A DNA stretch of 64,000 bases from positions 3,536,501 through 3,600,500 of the forward strand of contig OX359200.1 of assembly GCA_947172415.1 (NCBI GenBank), written 5' to 3'. The stretch's first letter is position 1. Each line of letters starts with the position of its first letter. A program made the translations under genes and the position numbers. Positions 11,501-18,938 of this stretch are shown in pieces. The notes under the pieces are model-generated. The model did not search any database. It saw only the letters and a list, made by a program, of their open reading frames with translations, and had not been told where the DNA came from. This stretch comes from Chondrosia reniformis (Eukaryota > Porifera > Demospongiae > Chondrillida > Chondrillidae).

Positions 11501-13835
11501 TGTTATGCTCTGGTGACTCTACTGCCTCTGACTCAAGCTCGAAGTCAGTCAAAGCACTGGCAATCCCAATACAGGCTCCAGCTTCCAATCTAGTTGACAC
11601 GCCGTCCTGATTCTCCACAGGAATCAGTAGAGTTCCCTCTGGCTGTTGCTTAAAGAGGGCATCTGGCGTCTTTAGACCCAACTTTTGGAGGAATGCATGG
11701 TCAGGCTGAAAAATAAGGCACTCAGAGTCCACTGGGCTCTCGAGCTTCACTTCCAGCAACCCCGACTTCCTACCTTGGATCCGTTTAGTGGCAAGTAAAC
11801 ACACCCTTGCTCCAGAGAGAGACTCAGGGCACTGGTCAATCCTGGCTGCCTCTCCATTGGAACGCAAAATCCTAATCCCAAGATGGGGCAGTACATTCAT
11901 GCCAAGGAGACAGGGAATCTCACTCTCAGGATGCACAAATGCCACACCCTCCGTACTGCAACTATCTAATGAGAACTGGAAGAGTACTTCTGCTGTGATC
12001 AGCAACTCATCACAGTTCTTGCCTCCTCTTCCATAAAGCTTCATGCTTGGGGGCCTCAGTTGAGGAATACTCCGACCCTGGGAGTGCATGTGCTGAGCGA
12101 TCTGACGGAGCAGGCTCCTGGAGATTACTGTGCATTGAGCTCCTGTGTCCACCACAGCCTCCACCGGAAAGCCTTCAATTGACACCCTCACCTGCATAAC
12201 TGGTCCTTTCACACCTGACACCTCTGAGGTCACAACACCAATCCTGCCCACACCAAGACTGTGTTGCTCCTCCTCAGCCTGCCGTCGGGCCAGCAGCTCC
12301 TCCAACTCCTCTGTTGAGAGCTGACTTGCAGGTTTATTACTTGCTATCATGACTGCCGACACCTGACCTGATTTCCCCGGGGCCTCTCGAGGCAACTTTG
12401 GACAGTTCCGTTCAAAATGTCCAAGCTGACCACAATGGTAACACTGTAGGTTCCTCTGCTTCTGGCTTCCTGTACTAGCCTGACCTTTACTCCTATCAAG
12501 TGATCCAGGGGCTTTCTCTGGGACTTGGTCTTCCCCTGTGGGAGCCTTGTGACTTGGATTACGAGGAGGCTTCATTTCTCCCCTTGCCGCATTCAGCTGC
12601 TGGTCATGGCGCTCCAGTGTCCTTGCACGAGCATAGAGTTCTTGGAATGTTTCTGATGCTCTGGGTGCGCCCAGCTTGCGTTGCCATTTTGGAAGGAGGG
12701 CCTGGTAAAACCTACCCTTGAGCAGTCGGTCGAACTCTCGCTCCCCACTCTCAGGAAATGCCTTCCGTGCCAACTTCTGCAAAGTTACACCAAGTCCTTC
12801 CACTGACTGCTTGTCTTGCATCAGTTGATGGAATTCCAACCCACGTAACTCTTCAATGTCTAATGAGCGAAATCGTCTCCTAAGAACCTTCACCACTGAA
12901 TCGTAACTACTCTTCTCCTCTGTGGATAACATCCTCACTACATGCTCCGCAGTTTCCCCAAGATGTGCTTTCAACTGAAACAACTGCTGTTCTGTGGTCC
13001 ACTTAGCCAGTCTGGCTCGCTCCTCGAACTGCTCCAACCACCGTTCAAAGCCATCATCATCCGAATTGATGTTTTCCCCAGTAAACACTCGTAGGGGCGG
13101 CACGGTCTGGGTGGCGAGGGCCTGCACCTGGGCAGTCATCATCGTCCTCTGGGCTTCCAGAAGTTGTGCAACAATGTCCATCACGCTTGCTGATGTTCCT
13201 AAATTAGGCACGGTACTGGCAGCTGCTACTCTACCTTCGGACTCTGTACTATCCGTAGTACTCTGGTTGCTATCCTCGCTGGCTATAGTATCCTGTATTT
13301 CCTTAGTAGACACCGTCTCCTCCCTGATGAGATCAACAGAAGACTCGGGAGGTGGCCTTTCCTCTGCTTCTTGTTCTGGTAAACTATCTGCACGCTGCTT
13401 AAGAGCCTGGTTCTTCTTGGTGAGAGTTGTGATCCTCTCCTTGAGGCTAGCTGCCTCTCTTTCACGGTCTTCCCTCAAAAACCTCCTCTCAACATCGAAA
13501 TCCTTCCTAAGTGCTTCCACCTCCCTCAATTTAACAACCTCAGCCTCGAGAGTAGACCTACGTAAGTCAGCTTCAAGTCGACTTACCTGCTCATTAGCCG
13601 TTCGTGCTTCTTCCTCCGCCGATTCCCGACCGACCTTCGCACGCTCCAGCTCTGCATTGTGGGTCGCTAGCTCTGCCAACGCTTCCGCTAACCGTTCCTT
13701 GGTCTTCTCCAGTTCACTCGAGTCCGAATCCATCGCTAATGTCGTTGTTCTCGTTGTCCCTGAACGCAGTCCTTCCGTGGTAAGTTCCCGACTTTCTGTT
13801 GCTCTTAGCAAGTCCTTCAGTTCTCGCTGTGACAT
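8535..13835 (-). CDS. Gag-Pol polyprotein, Ty3/Gypsy
   Basis: A 1766-residue uninterrupted frame. Gag comes first: a charged, probably coiled-coil N-terminus (about residues 45-165), a capsid-like region near 265-420, and a CCHC zinc knuckle (CYHCGQLGHFERNC, about 465-478). The aspartic protease has VDTGA near residue 561. The reverse transcriptase has LDLASGYWQ and MPFGMCNAP, with the catalytic YLDD near 1006. RNase H has TDASLKGLG. Integrase has an HHCC zinc finger (HDGKFSGH...CRSCLVC, near 1373) and a DDE core (VDVLQLP, SDRGAN, LVEKFNS). A GPY-like segment (KFARPYFGPY) lies near the C-terminus. Gag and Pol share one frame, so no frameshift is needed. The ATG at 13835 lies only 12 nt inside the primer-binding site; an in-frame ATG about 35 codons later is an alternative start. 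Confidence 0.96.
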   Translation of the reverse strand: MSQRELKDLLRATESRELTTEGLRSGTTRTTTLAMDSDSSELEKTKERLAEALAELATHNAELERAKVGRESAEEEARTANEQVSRLEADLRRSTLEAEVVKLREVEALRKDFDVERRFLREDREREAASLKERITTLTKKNQALKQRADSLPEQEAEERPPPESSVDLIREETVSTKEIQDTIASEDSNQSTTDSTESEGRVAAASTVPNLGTSASVMDIVAQLLEAQRTMMTAQVQALATQTVPPLRVFTGENINSDDDGFERWLEQFEERARLAKWTTEQQLFQLKAHLGETAEHVVRMLSTEEKSSYDSVVKVLRRRFRSLDIEELRGLEFHQLMQDKQSVEGLGVTLQKLARKAFPESGEREFDRLLKGRFYQALLPKWQRKLGAPRASETFQELYARARTLERHDQQLNAARGEMKPPRNPSHKAPTGEDQVPEKAPGSLDRSKGQASTGSQKQRNLQCYHCGQLGHFERNCPKLPREAPGKSGQVSAVMIASNKPASQLSTEELEELLARRQAEEEQHSLGVGRIGVVTSEVSGVKGPVMQVRVSIEGFPVEAVVDTGAQCTVISRSLLRQIAQHMHSQGRSIPQLRPPSMKLYGRGGKNCDELLITAEVLFQFSLDSCSTEGVAFVHPESEIPCLLGMNVLPHLGIRILRSNGEAARIDQCPESLSGARVCLLATKRIQGRKSGLLEVKLESPVDSECLIFQPDHAFLQKLGLKTPDALFKQQPEGTLLIPVENQDGVSTRLEAGACIGIASALTDFELESEAVESPEHNTSAVDFGFVNSTNVVNSERVEAVYAALGLEKGELTDAQFGQLKQLVRDNVDVFALEDGELGHTSVIQHHVDTGDHVPIREPARRVPFIHRKVIASMVEEMEQQGVVCPSVSPWASPLVLVPKKDGTKRFCVDYRRLNGITRKDVYPLPRIDDIMDTLGGSRYLTSLDLASGYWQVELDAESAPKSAFATHCGLYEFARMPFGMCNAPATFQRLMEVVLSGLLWKECFAYLDDVLVCSRSFQEHLSHLQKVLLQIRTAGLRLKAKKCKFLKPEVSYPAHLVGKEGIRPDPEKTNKMKDYPVPTNVGEVRQFLGLAGYYRRFVASFSQVASPLHALLKKDAVFLWSKECQQAFNHLKQLHITAPVLAYPQFDLGVPFLLETDASLKGLGAVLAQEQDDGRIHPIAFASRSLSASETNYSITELETLALVWAVKLFRPYLLGHRCEVITDHAACTSLLNSKHPSAKLARWAMAIQVLDLKITHRSGRSNLVADALSRNPIAVATVLQIEAVASEPLVSVPESDIAKLQRSDDDLVALFRYLEDGNLPEHSKLARRLVLEKSNFQVLDGVLYYENPALPDCLRIVVPQCLRWTLLKENHDGKFSGHFAERKLYSTLRVRYWWSGMRSDVRQYCRSCLVCASRKGPGRKTRPKLQPIPVGGPFHTAGVDVLQLPCTDQGNRYALVFMDYLTKWSEVFAIPDQKAETIAKILVEDIVARHGVPEHLLSDRGANFLSSLVCETCKLMGISKINTSGYHPQCDGLVEKFNSTLLDMLAKCVGRYGQDWDSHLPYILFAYRVALQDSTQASPFYLLYGRHPQLPTETALGQPRIPCAIDSPDYVSELVANLSEAWELAHRNIKKAQQKQKSQYNKKSTDPAFKVGDRVMVYHPNQLQGKAWKFARPYFGPYQIISLTPTNAEVQLVGKPEHPPIFISLDRVRPCYEGMSNSLWIGNGRVPQPTKTGSKRRSSRTSTDLPDGPATSYSGPVTRSRAKV

Positions 13836-13847
13836 CCAAATTACCTA

Positions 13848-13864
13848 TCCTGCCGGGGTCGCCA
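13848..13864 (-). promoter_or_regulatory. tRNA primer-binding site, probably tRNA-Arg
   Basis: On the element strand TGGCGACCCCGGCAGGA lies two bases inside the 5' LTR. Its complement, TCCTGCCGGGGTCGCCA, resembles the 3' end of metazoan tRNA-Arg with CCA added. It therefore marks the start of minus-strand DNA synthesis. The tRNA assignment is from memory of tRNA-Arg 3' ends. Confidence 0.75.
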
Positions 13865-13866
13865 AT

Positions 13867-14062
13867 TGTAAACACCGTGTGGTGTGTCAGGTAACAATAG
13901 GTGTAATGAAAGACGAGTTGAAGCCGAATATGGTACAAAACGTCTAGTCCTCTAGAATGGAGAGCGCTTCCCAACACGTGTTGTCGCCATCTTAACTTCT
14001 AATTATATTATTACATCACACATGCATGACAACAGTTACTAAATTTAACTACAGTCATTACA
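13867..14062 (-). repeat. 5' LTR of the Gypsy element
   Basis: 196 bp, identical to the 3' LTR except for one missing A. It should hold the promoter and RNA start. No clear TATA box stands out beyond the AATATAATAATATAATTAG-like stretch. Confidence 0.95.
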
Positions 14063-14066
14063 TATG

Positions 14067-14254
14067 TACTAGTTGTATATAGTTAAATATATGTACTTGT
14101 TGTGTATACTAGTGTATGCAATTAATGTGTGAATTAGTTATATTTAAAAGTTGTATGTACTAGTTGTATGTACTAATTGTATGTACTAGTTGTAAGCACT
14201 AGTAAGTAGTTGTATGTTCTAGTTTTATGTACTAGTTGTATGTACTTATATGTA
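14067..14254 (+). repeat. 13-bp satellite, block 5
   Basis: Short satellite stretch between the Gypsy element and the first MITE, ending TGTATGTACTTATATGTA. The same flank precedes most MITE copies in the window. Confidence 0.9.
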
Positions 14255-14682
14255 CAGTGTAACTGGGAAAATCCGTCACAATTCATTCAAGCACTGGCAA
14301 AATATTGAGTTTGGCGGATTTGCCAAATATCGTCATTATGCAATACTAATTATAACCATCATTAATAAAAAAATGAACGATATTTGCTTTGCGTTGCCGT
14401 CGAATTCTTCCTCTTATAGTCACATATCGGGCAATTTTCAAGTCAGTTTTGCAGCGCTTAGAGGCAATCTCTAAGATTTATTCGTACAATTAAAATGTTG
14501 ATGAAAGCGGCGGATTACAAAGGTGGAAAACGCCAATAAATGTACAATTGAGGCAAGAAAATAATGGCGGTTGGCGGATTACATAGATACTTCTAGTATG
14601 TAAATGAATTCGTTTAATACAAACTCAGGCAGATTGGGGGGTTGTACGTATTAAGCGGGGGCAGATTATCCGGGTTACACTG
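14255..14682. mobile_element. pogo-like MITE, copy 1
   Basis: 428-bp non-coding element. The left end is CAGTGTAACTGGGAAAATCC; the right end, read inward, is CAGTGTAACCCGGATAATCT, giving imperfect terminal inverted repeats. TA dinucleotides lie on both sides. CAGTG ends, TA target sites and the internal GGCGGATTA motifs fit non-autonomous Tc1/mariner elements of the pogo/Tigger type. No transposase frame is present. Confidence 0.85.
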
Positions 14683-14684
14683 TA

Positions 14685-15018
14685 CTAGATTAATGTACTA
14701 GTAGCGTGTAATTGTTGTACGTACTAGTTTTATTTACTAGTTGTATTTACTGGTAGCTTGTTGCACGTACTAGTTGTATATACTAGTAGCTAGTTGCATG
14801 TACTAGTTGTATGTACTAGTTCTATATACCATTTTTTTGTACTAGTTGTATGTACAAGTTGTATGTACTAATTGTATGTACTAGTAACTATCAGTATATA
14901 CTAGTTGTATGTACTAGTTCTATATACCATTTTTTTGAACAAGTTGTATGTAGTTATATGTACTACTTATATGTACAAGTTGAGTGTATTTTGTGTATGT
15001 ACTAGTTGTATGTACTAG
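14685..15018 (+). repeat. 13-bp satellite, block 6
   Basis: Satellite with the ACTAGTAGCTAGTTGCATGTAC and TTCTATATACCATTTTTTTG variants that typically follow MITE copies in this window. Confidence 0.93.
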
Positions 15019-15354
15019 TTGTATGCTCTCAACTTTCTATCACGAAACACTTCTGGTTTGCCTCTCAAACTCGAAGATGTCATCCAAACCAAAGAGGGCA
15101 CCACTGAATCTGTCCTGAACATCCTGGAGTCACTGCACCCTAAAGGAAAGCCCCTGGCTAATGAAATGCTTTTGTCCAGCACCTTGCCCAATGCTCTTCC
15201 AGCAGATCCTGTCATCTTTGAAGCCATTGATGGGAACATGATTAAGAGCACGGCCCTACACTTTAAAGGCTCCACTGGTCCATCAGGTGTCGATGCGTGC
15301 ACATGGCGCCGAATGTGCTCCTCTTTCAAGGAAACATCCACTAGTCTATGTTGA
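15019..15354 (+). pseudogene. Retroelement protein fragment (N-terminal to an RT)
   Basis: A 111-codon open frame in non-satellite sequence. The segment ALHFKGSTGPSGVDACTWRR resembles the region just upstream of the RT domain in large retroelement proteins that I recall from cnidarian and sponge genomes (pattern GPSGxDAxxWRR). Nothing from the RT core is present. The stop comes exactly where the MITE remnant resumes, so the fragment appears to be truncated at both ends. The family assignment is from memory. Confidence 0.45.
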
Positions 15355-15511
15355 GGCGCCAATAAATGTACAATTGAGGCGAGAAAATAATGGCGTGTGG
15401 TGGATTTGGCGGTTGACGGATTACATAGACACTTCTAGTATGTAAATGAATTCGTTTAATACGAACTCAGGCAGATTGGGAGCTGTACGTATTAAGCGGG
15501 GGCGGATTACC
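15355..15511. mobile_element. pogo-like MITE, copy 2, right part only
   Basis: Matches the last ~155 bp of the MITE, from the AATAAATGTACAATTGAGGC segment onward, but stops at GCGGGGGCGGATTACC, short of the terminal CACTG. The left part has been replaced by the retroelement protein fragment. Confidence 0.8.
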
Positions 15512-16788
15512 AGTTGTATATACTAGTAGCTAGTAGCTTGTTGCAGGTACTAGTTGTATGTACTAGTTCTATATACTATTTTTTGGACTAGTTGTATGTA
15601 CAAGTTGTATGTACTAGTTGTATGTACTAGTAACTATCAGTATATACTAGTTCTATGTACTAGTTGTTTGAATTACTTGTATGTAGTTATATGTACTACT
15701 TGTATTAACTAGTTGTGTGTATTTTGTGTATGTACTAGTTGTATGTACTAGTTGTATGTACTAGTTGTATTTACTAGGTGTATGTACTATTAACTAGATG
15801 TATGTACTAGTTGTATGTACTAGTTTTATGTATGAGTTGTAAGTACTGGTTGCAAGTACTAGTTGTATGTACTTGTTGTATATGTGTTCTAGTATGTAGT
15901 TGTATGCACTAATTTTCTGTACTCATTGTATGTACTAGCTGTATGGACTAGTGTATGTACTAATTGTATATACTAGTTGTATGTACTAGTTGTATGTACT
16001 ATTTACTTGTTGTATATACTAGTTATATGTACTAGGTGTATATACTAGTTATATGTACTATTTGTATGTACTAATTATATTTAATAGGTGTATGTACAAG
16101 AAACAATCAGTATTTACTAGTTGTATAGACTAATTGTATGCACTAGTTGTATGTATTTATATGTAGCAGTTGTATGTACTAGTTGTATTTACTAGTTGTA
16201 TGGACTAGTTGTATGTACTTGTAACTAGATTTTTTAACTAGTTGTATGTACTATTTCTTTGTACTCTTTGTATGTAATAGTCTTATGTACTTGTTGAATG
16301 TACTAGTTGTATATATCTTCTAGTCAGTAGTTGTATGTACTGTATTTACTAGTTTACTAGTAGGTGTATGTACAAGAAACAATCCGTATTTACTAGTTGT
16401 ATAGACTAATTGTATGCACTAGTTGTATGTATTTATATGTAGCAGTTGTATGTACTAGTGGTGTGTAATTTGTGTATGTACTAGTTGTATGTACTAGTTG
16501 TATGTACTAGGTGTGTGAAATTTGGGTATGAACTAGTTATATTTACTAGTTGCAGTTACGGCTGTGTGTATTAGTTCTATATAGTAGTGATTAGTTTTAT
16601 GTACTTCTTGTATGGACTATTATTATGTACTATTTGTATGTACTAGTTATATATACAGGTTATATGTACTAGTACTATGTCCTAGTTGTAGTACTAGTTG
16701 TAAGTACTAATTGTATGTACTAGTTGTAAGCACTAGTAAGTAGTTGTATGTTCCAGCTTTATTTACTAGTTGTATGTACTTATATGTA
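15512..16788 (+). repeat. 13-bp satellite, block 7
   Basis: Satellite, including the ACAAGAAACAATCAGTATTTAC variant in two nearby copies (about 16100 and 16375), which points to local duplication. From about 16560 it is paralogous to a segment at 32.16 kb. Confidence 0.94.
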
Positions 16789-17231
16789 CAGTGTAACTGG
16801 GAAAATCCGCCACAATTCGTTCAAGCACTTTTTTGGCAGAATATTGAGTTTGGCGGATTAGCCAAATATCGTCATTATGCAATACTAATTATAACCAGCT
16901 AAATAAAACGTTGAACGAAATTTCTTTTGCGTTGCCGTCGAATTCTTCCTCTTATAGTCACATATCGGGCAATTTTCAAGTCAGTTTTGGAAGGCTTAGA
17001 TCTCTAAGATTTATTTCGTACGATTTAAATGTTGATGAAAGCGGTGGATTACAAAGGTGGAAAATGTCTATAAATGTACACTTGAGGCGAGCAAATAATG
17101 GTGGATGGTGGATTAGGCGTTGGCAGATTACATAGACACTTCTAGTATGTAAATGAATTCGTTTAATACGAACTCACGCAGATTGGGGGGTTGTGCGTAT
17201 TAAGCGGGAGTGGATTATCCGGGTCACACTG
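16789..17231. mobile_element. pogo-like MITE, copy 3
   Basis: Left end CAGTGTAACTGGGAAAATCC. The right end is slightly mutated (GGGTCACACTG followed by TG rather than TA). It has the same satellite flank on the left as copies 1, 4, 6 and 8. An internal frame at 16911-17135 is not conserved and not considered coding. Confidence 0.85.
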
Positions 17232-17582
17232 TGCTAGATTAATGGACTAGTAGCATGTAATTGTTGTACGGTCTAGTTTTATTTACTAGTTGTTAATACT
17301 AGTAGCTAGTTGCATGTACTAGTTGTATGTACTAGTTCTATATACTATTTTTTGGTACTAGTTGTATGTACAAGTTATATGTACTAGTTGTGTGTACTGG
17401 CTGTATTTACTAGTTGAATTTACTAGTTGTATATACTAGTTGTGTGTAATTGTTGTATGTACTAGTTATATGTACTAGTTGTGTGTAATAATTTTACATA
17501 CTTGTTCTATGTACTAGTAAGTAGTTGTATGTACTAGTTGTATGTACTAGGTATAAGTATTTGTAACAATCTGTATTTACTA
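17232..17582 (+). repeat. 13-bp satellite, block 8
   Basis: Satellite up to the retrozyme-like insertion. The last bases GTAACAATCTGTATTTACTA are shared with the paralogous segment near 33.06 kb, which lacks the insertion. Confidence 0.93.
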
Positions 17583-17727
17583 TGATCAGAAATAATCACT
17601 GGAACGTATTACGCCATACCAGCCAAGTGACCGAAGTGTGATCTTGGCTGGGGGACCGAAGTCCTATTGTTGGCAACCAGTGATCGCCTCCCAGTCATCC
17701 AAAGACGGAAAAAAAAAGCATCACAGA

Positions 17728-17772
17728 ACCACAGACAGCTGTTTCGCCCTCATTTGGGCTCATCAGTGTGGT
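17728..17772 (-). ncRNA. Type I hammerhead ribozyme, left array
   Basis: On the minus strand: stem I ACCACA, core CTGATGA, stem II GCCC-AAATGA-GGGC, core GAAA, a tight stem III from ACAGCTGT, cleavage after the following C, then TGTGGT closing stem I. All core bases agree with the hammerhead consensus. It is identical to the two plus-strand copies. Confidence 0.92.
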
Positions 17773-18085
17773 ACACTTCAATGATGGTAAATTGGATGAC
17801 TGCCCTCACTTATAAATCCACCACAAGTGAAACACTTGTGGTTTCATTTTAAGTGAGGATGGAGGCTACAGTCTAAGTGAGACTGAGCACTCACAATGAA
17901 TAAGGGAGTTAATTGCACTAAGCCTGTGCAAAGGCTAAAATGATCAGAAATAATCACTGGAACGTATTACACCATACCAGCCAAGTGACCGAAGTGTGAT
18001 CTTGGCTGGGGGACCGAAGTCCTATTAAGTTGGCAACCAGTGATCGCCTCCCAGTCATCCAAAGATGGAAAAAATTCATCAAAGA

Positions 18086-18100
18086 ACCACAGACAGCTGG
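18086..18100 (-). ncRNA. Broken hammerhead at the array junction
   Basis: The minus-strand unit contains only the 3' part of a hammerhead (stem III and the strand of stem I after the cleavage site). It then meets the inverted right array at about 18098-18101, inside the palindromic CAGCTG of stem III. The CTGATGA core is absent, so this copy cannot cleave in cis. Confidence 0.8.
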
Positions 18101-18300
18101 ATGACTGGGAGGCGATCACTGGTTGCCAGCTTAATAGGACTTCGGTCCCCCAGCCAAGATCACACTTCGGTCACTTGGCTGGTATGGCGTAATACGTTCC
18201 AGTGATTATTTCTGATCATTTTAGCCTTTGCACAGGCTTAGTGCAATTAACTCCCTTATTCATTGTGAGTGCTCAGTCTCACTTAGACTGTAGCCTCCAT

Positions 18301-18355
18301 CCTCACTTAAAATGAAACCACAAGTGTTTCACTTGTGGTGGATTTATAAGTGAGG
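18301..18355 (+). ncRNA. Conserved long hairpin of the retrozyme unit
   Basis: Outer arms CCTCACTTA (18301-18309) and TAAGTGAGG (18347-18355). Inner arms CCACAAGTG (18318-18326) and CACTTGTGG (18330-18338) close on a TTT loop. Repeated at 18661-18715 and, inverted, near 17818-17872. Such a rod-like fold is expected for a circular ribozyme RNA; its function is unknown. Confidence 0.8.
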
Positions 18356-18386
18356 GCAGTCATCCAATTTACCATCATTGAAGTGT

Positions 18387-18431
18387 ACCACACTGATGAG
18401 CCCAAATGAGGGCGAAACAGCTGTCTGTGGT
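18387..18431 (+). ncRNA. Type I hammerhead ribozyme, right array unit 1
   Basis: Stem I 18387-18392 with 18426-18431 (6 bp). CTGATGA at 18393-18399. Stem II 18400-18403 with 18410-18413. GAAA at 18414-18417. Stem III is three pairs around a two-base loop, 18417-18424. Predicted cleavage is 3' of C18425. No core base deviates from consensus. Confidence 0.93.
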
Positions 18432-18746
18432 TCTTTGATGAATTTTTTTTCCGTCTTTGGATGACTGGGAGGCGATCACTGGTTGCCAACTTAATAGGAC
18501 TTCGGTCCCCCAGCCAAGATCACACATCGGTCACTTGGCTGGTATGGCGTATTACGTTCCAGTGATTATTTCTGATCATTTTAGCCTTTGCACAGGCTTA
18601 GTGCAATTAACTCCCTTATTCATTGTGAGTGCTCAGTCTCACTTAGACTGTAGCCTCCATCCTCACTTAAAATGAAACCACAAGTGTTTCACTTGTGGTG
18701 GATTTATAAGTGAGGGCAGTCATCCAATTTACCATCATTGAAGTGT

Positions 18747-18791
18747 ACCACACTGATGAGCCCAAATGAGGGCGAAACAGCTGTCTGTGGT
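18747..18791 (+). ncRNA. Type I hammerhead ribozyme, right array unit 2
   Basis: Exact copy of the previous hammerhead, 360 bp downstream. Two intact sites in one orientation would let a transcript release a 360-nt monomer suitable for circularisation. Confidence 0.93.
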
Positions 18792-18938
18792 TCTTTGATG
18801 AATTTTTTTTCCATCTTTGGATGACTGGGAGGCGATCACTGGTTGCCAACTTAATAGGACTTCGGTCCCCCAGCCAAGATCACACTTCGGTCACTTGGCT
18901 GGTATGGCGTAATACGTTCCAGTGATTATTTCTGATTA

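Larger units (their letters stand above)
8224..14062 (-). mobile_element. Complete Ty3/Gypsy LTR retrotransposon
   Basis: Read on the minus strand, the order is 5' LTR (13867-14062), primer-binding site, one long gag-pol frame, polypurine tract, 3' LTR (8224-8420). The LTRs begin TGTAATGAC and end GTTTACA on the element strand, and differ by one inserted base over ~196 bp. A 4-bp target duplication TATG flanks the element (8220-8223 and 14063-14066). The frame order RT, RNase H, integrase places it in Ty3/Gypsy (Metaviridae). Near-identical LTRs and an unbroken frame indicate a very recent insertion, so the copy may still be functional. Confidence 0.96.
17583..18938. mobile_element. Retrozyme-like element: head-to-head hammerhead units
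   Basis: Tandem non-coding units in two opposed arrays. The left array (17583-18098) reads on the minus strand with period 358 bp (TGATCAGAAATAATCACTGG at 17583 and 17941). The right array (18101-18938) reads on the plus strand with period 360 bp. Both outer ends carry the same sequence in inverted orientation. Each complete unit has a type I hammerhead and a long hairpin. Tandem dimers of a few hundred bp with a hammerhead and no protein match the animal retrozymes, small non-autonomous retroelements thought to be moved by Penelope-type RTs. The 60-codon frames within the units are not protein genes: they span the ribozyme. Confidence 0.85.

Noticed and set aside
12994-13947. 317-codon plus-strand frame opposite gag
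   Set aside because: Antisense shadow of the Gypsy gag frame; composition reflects the complementary strand.
14250-14474. Frames within MITE copies (also 16911-17135)
   Set aside because: Not conserved among copies and without transposase signatures.
18307-18489. 60-codon frames repeated at 17667, 18307 and 18667
   Set aside because: They span the hammerhead and hairpin of the retrozyme unit; conservation is explained by unit copies, not by protein.
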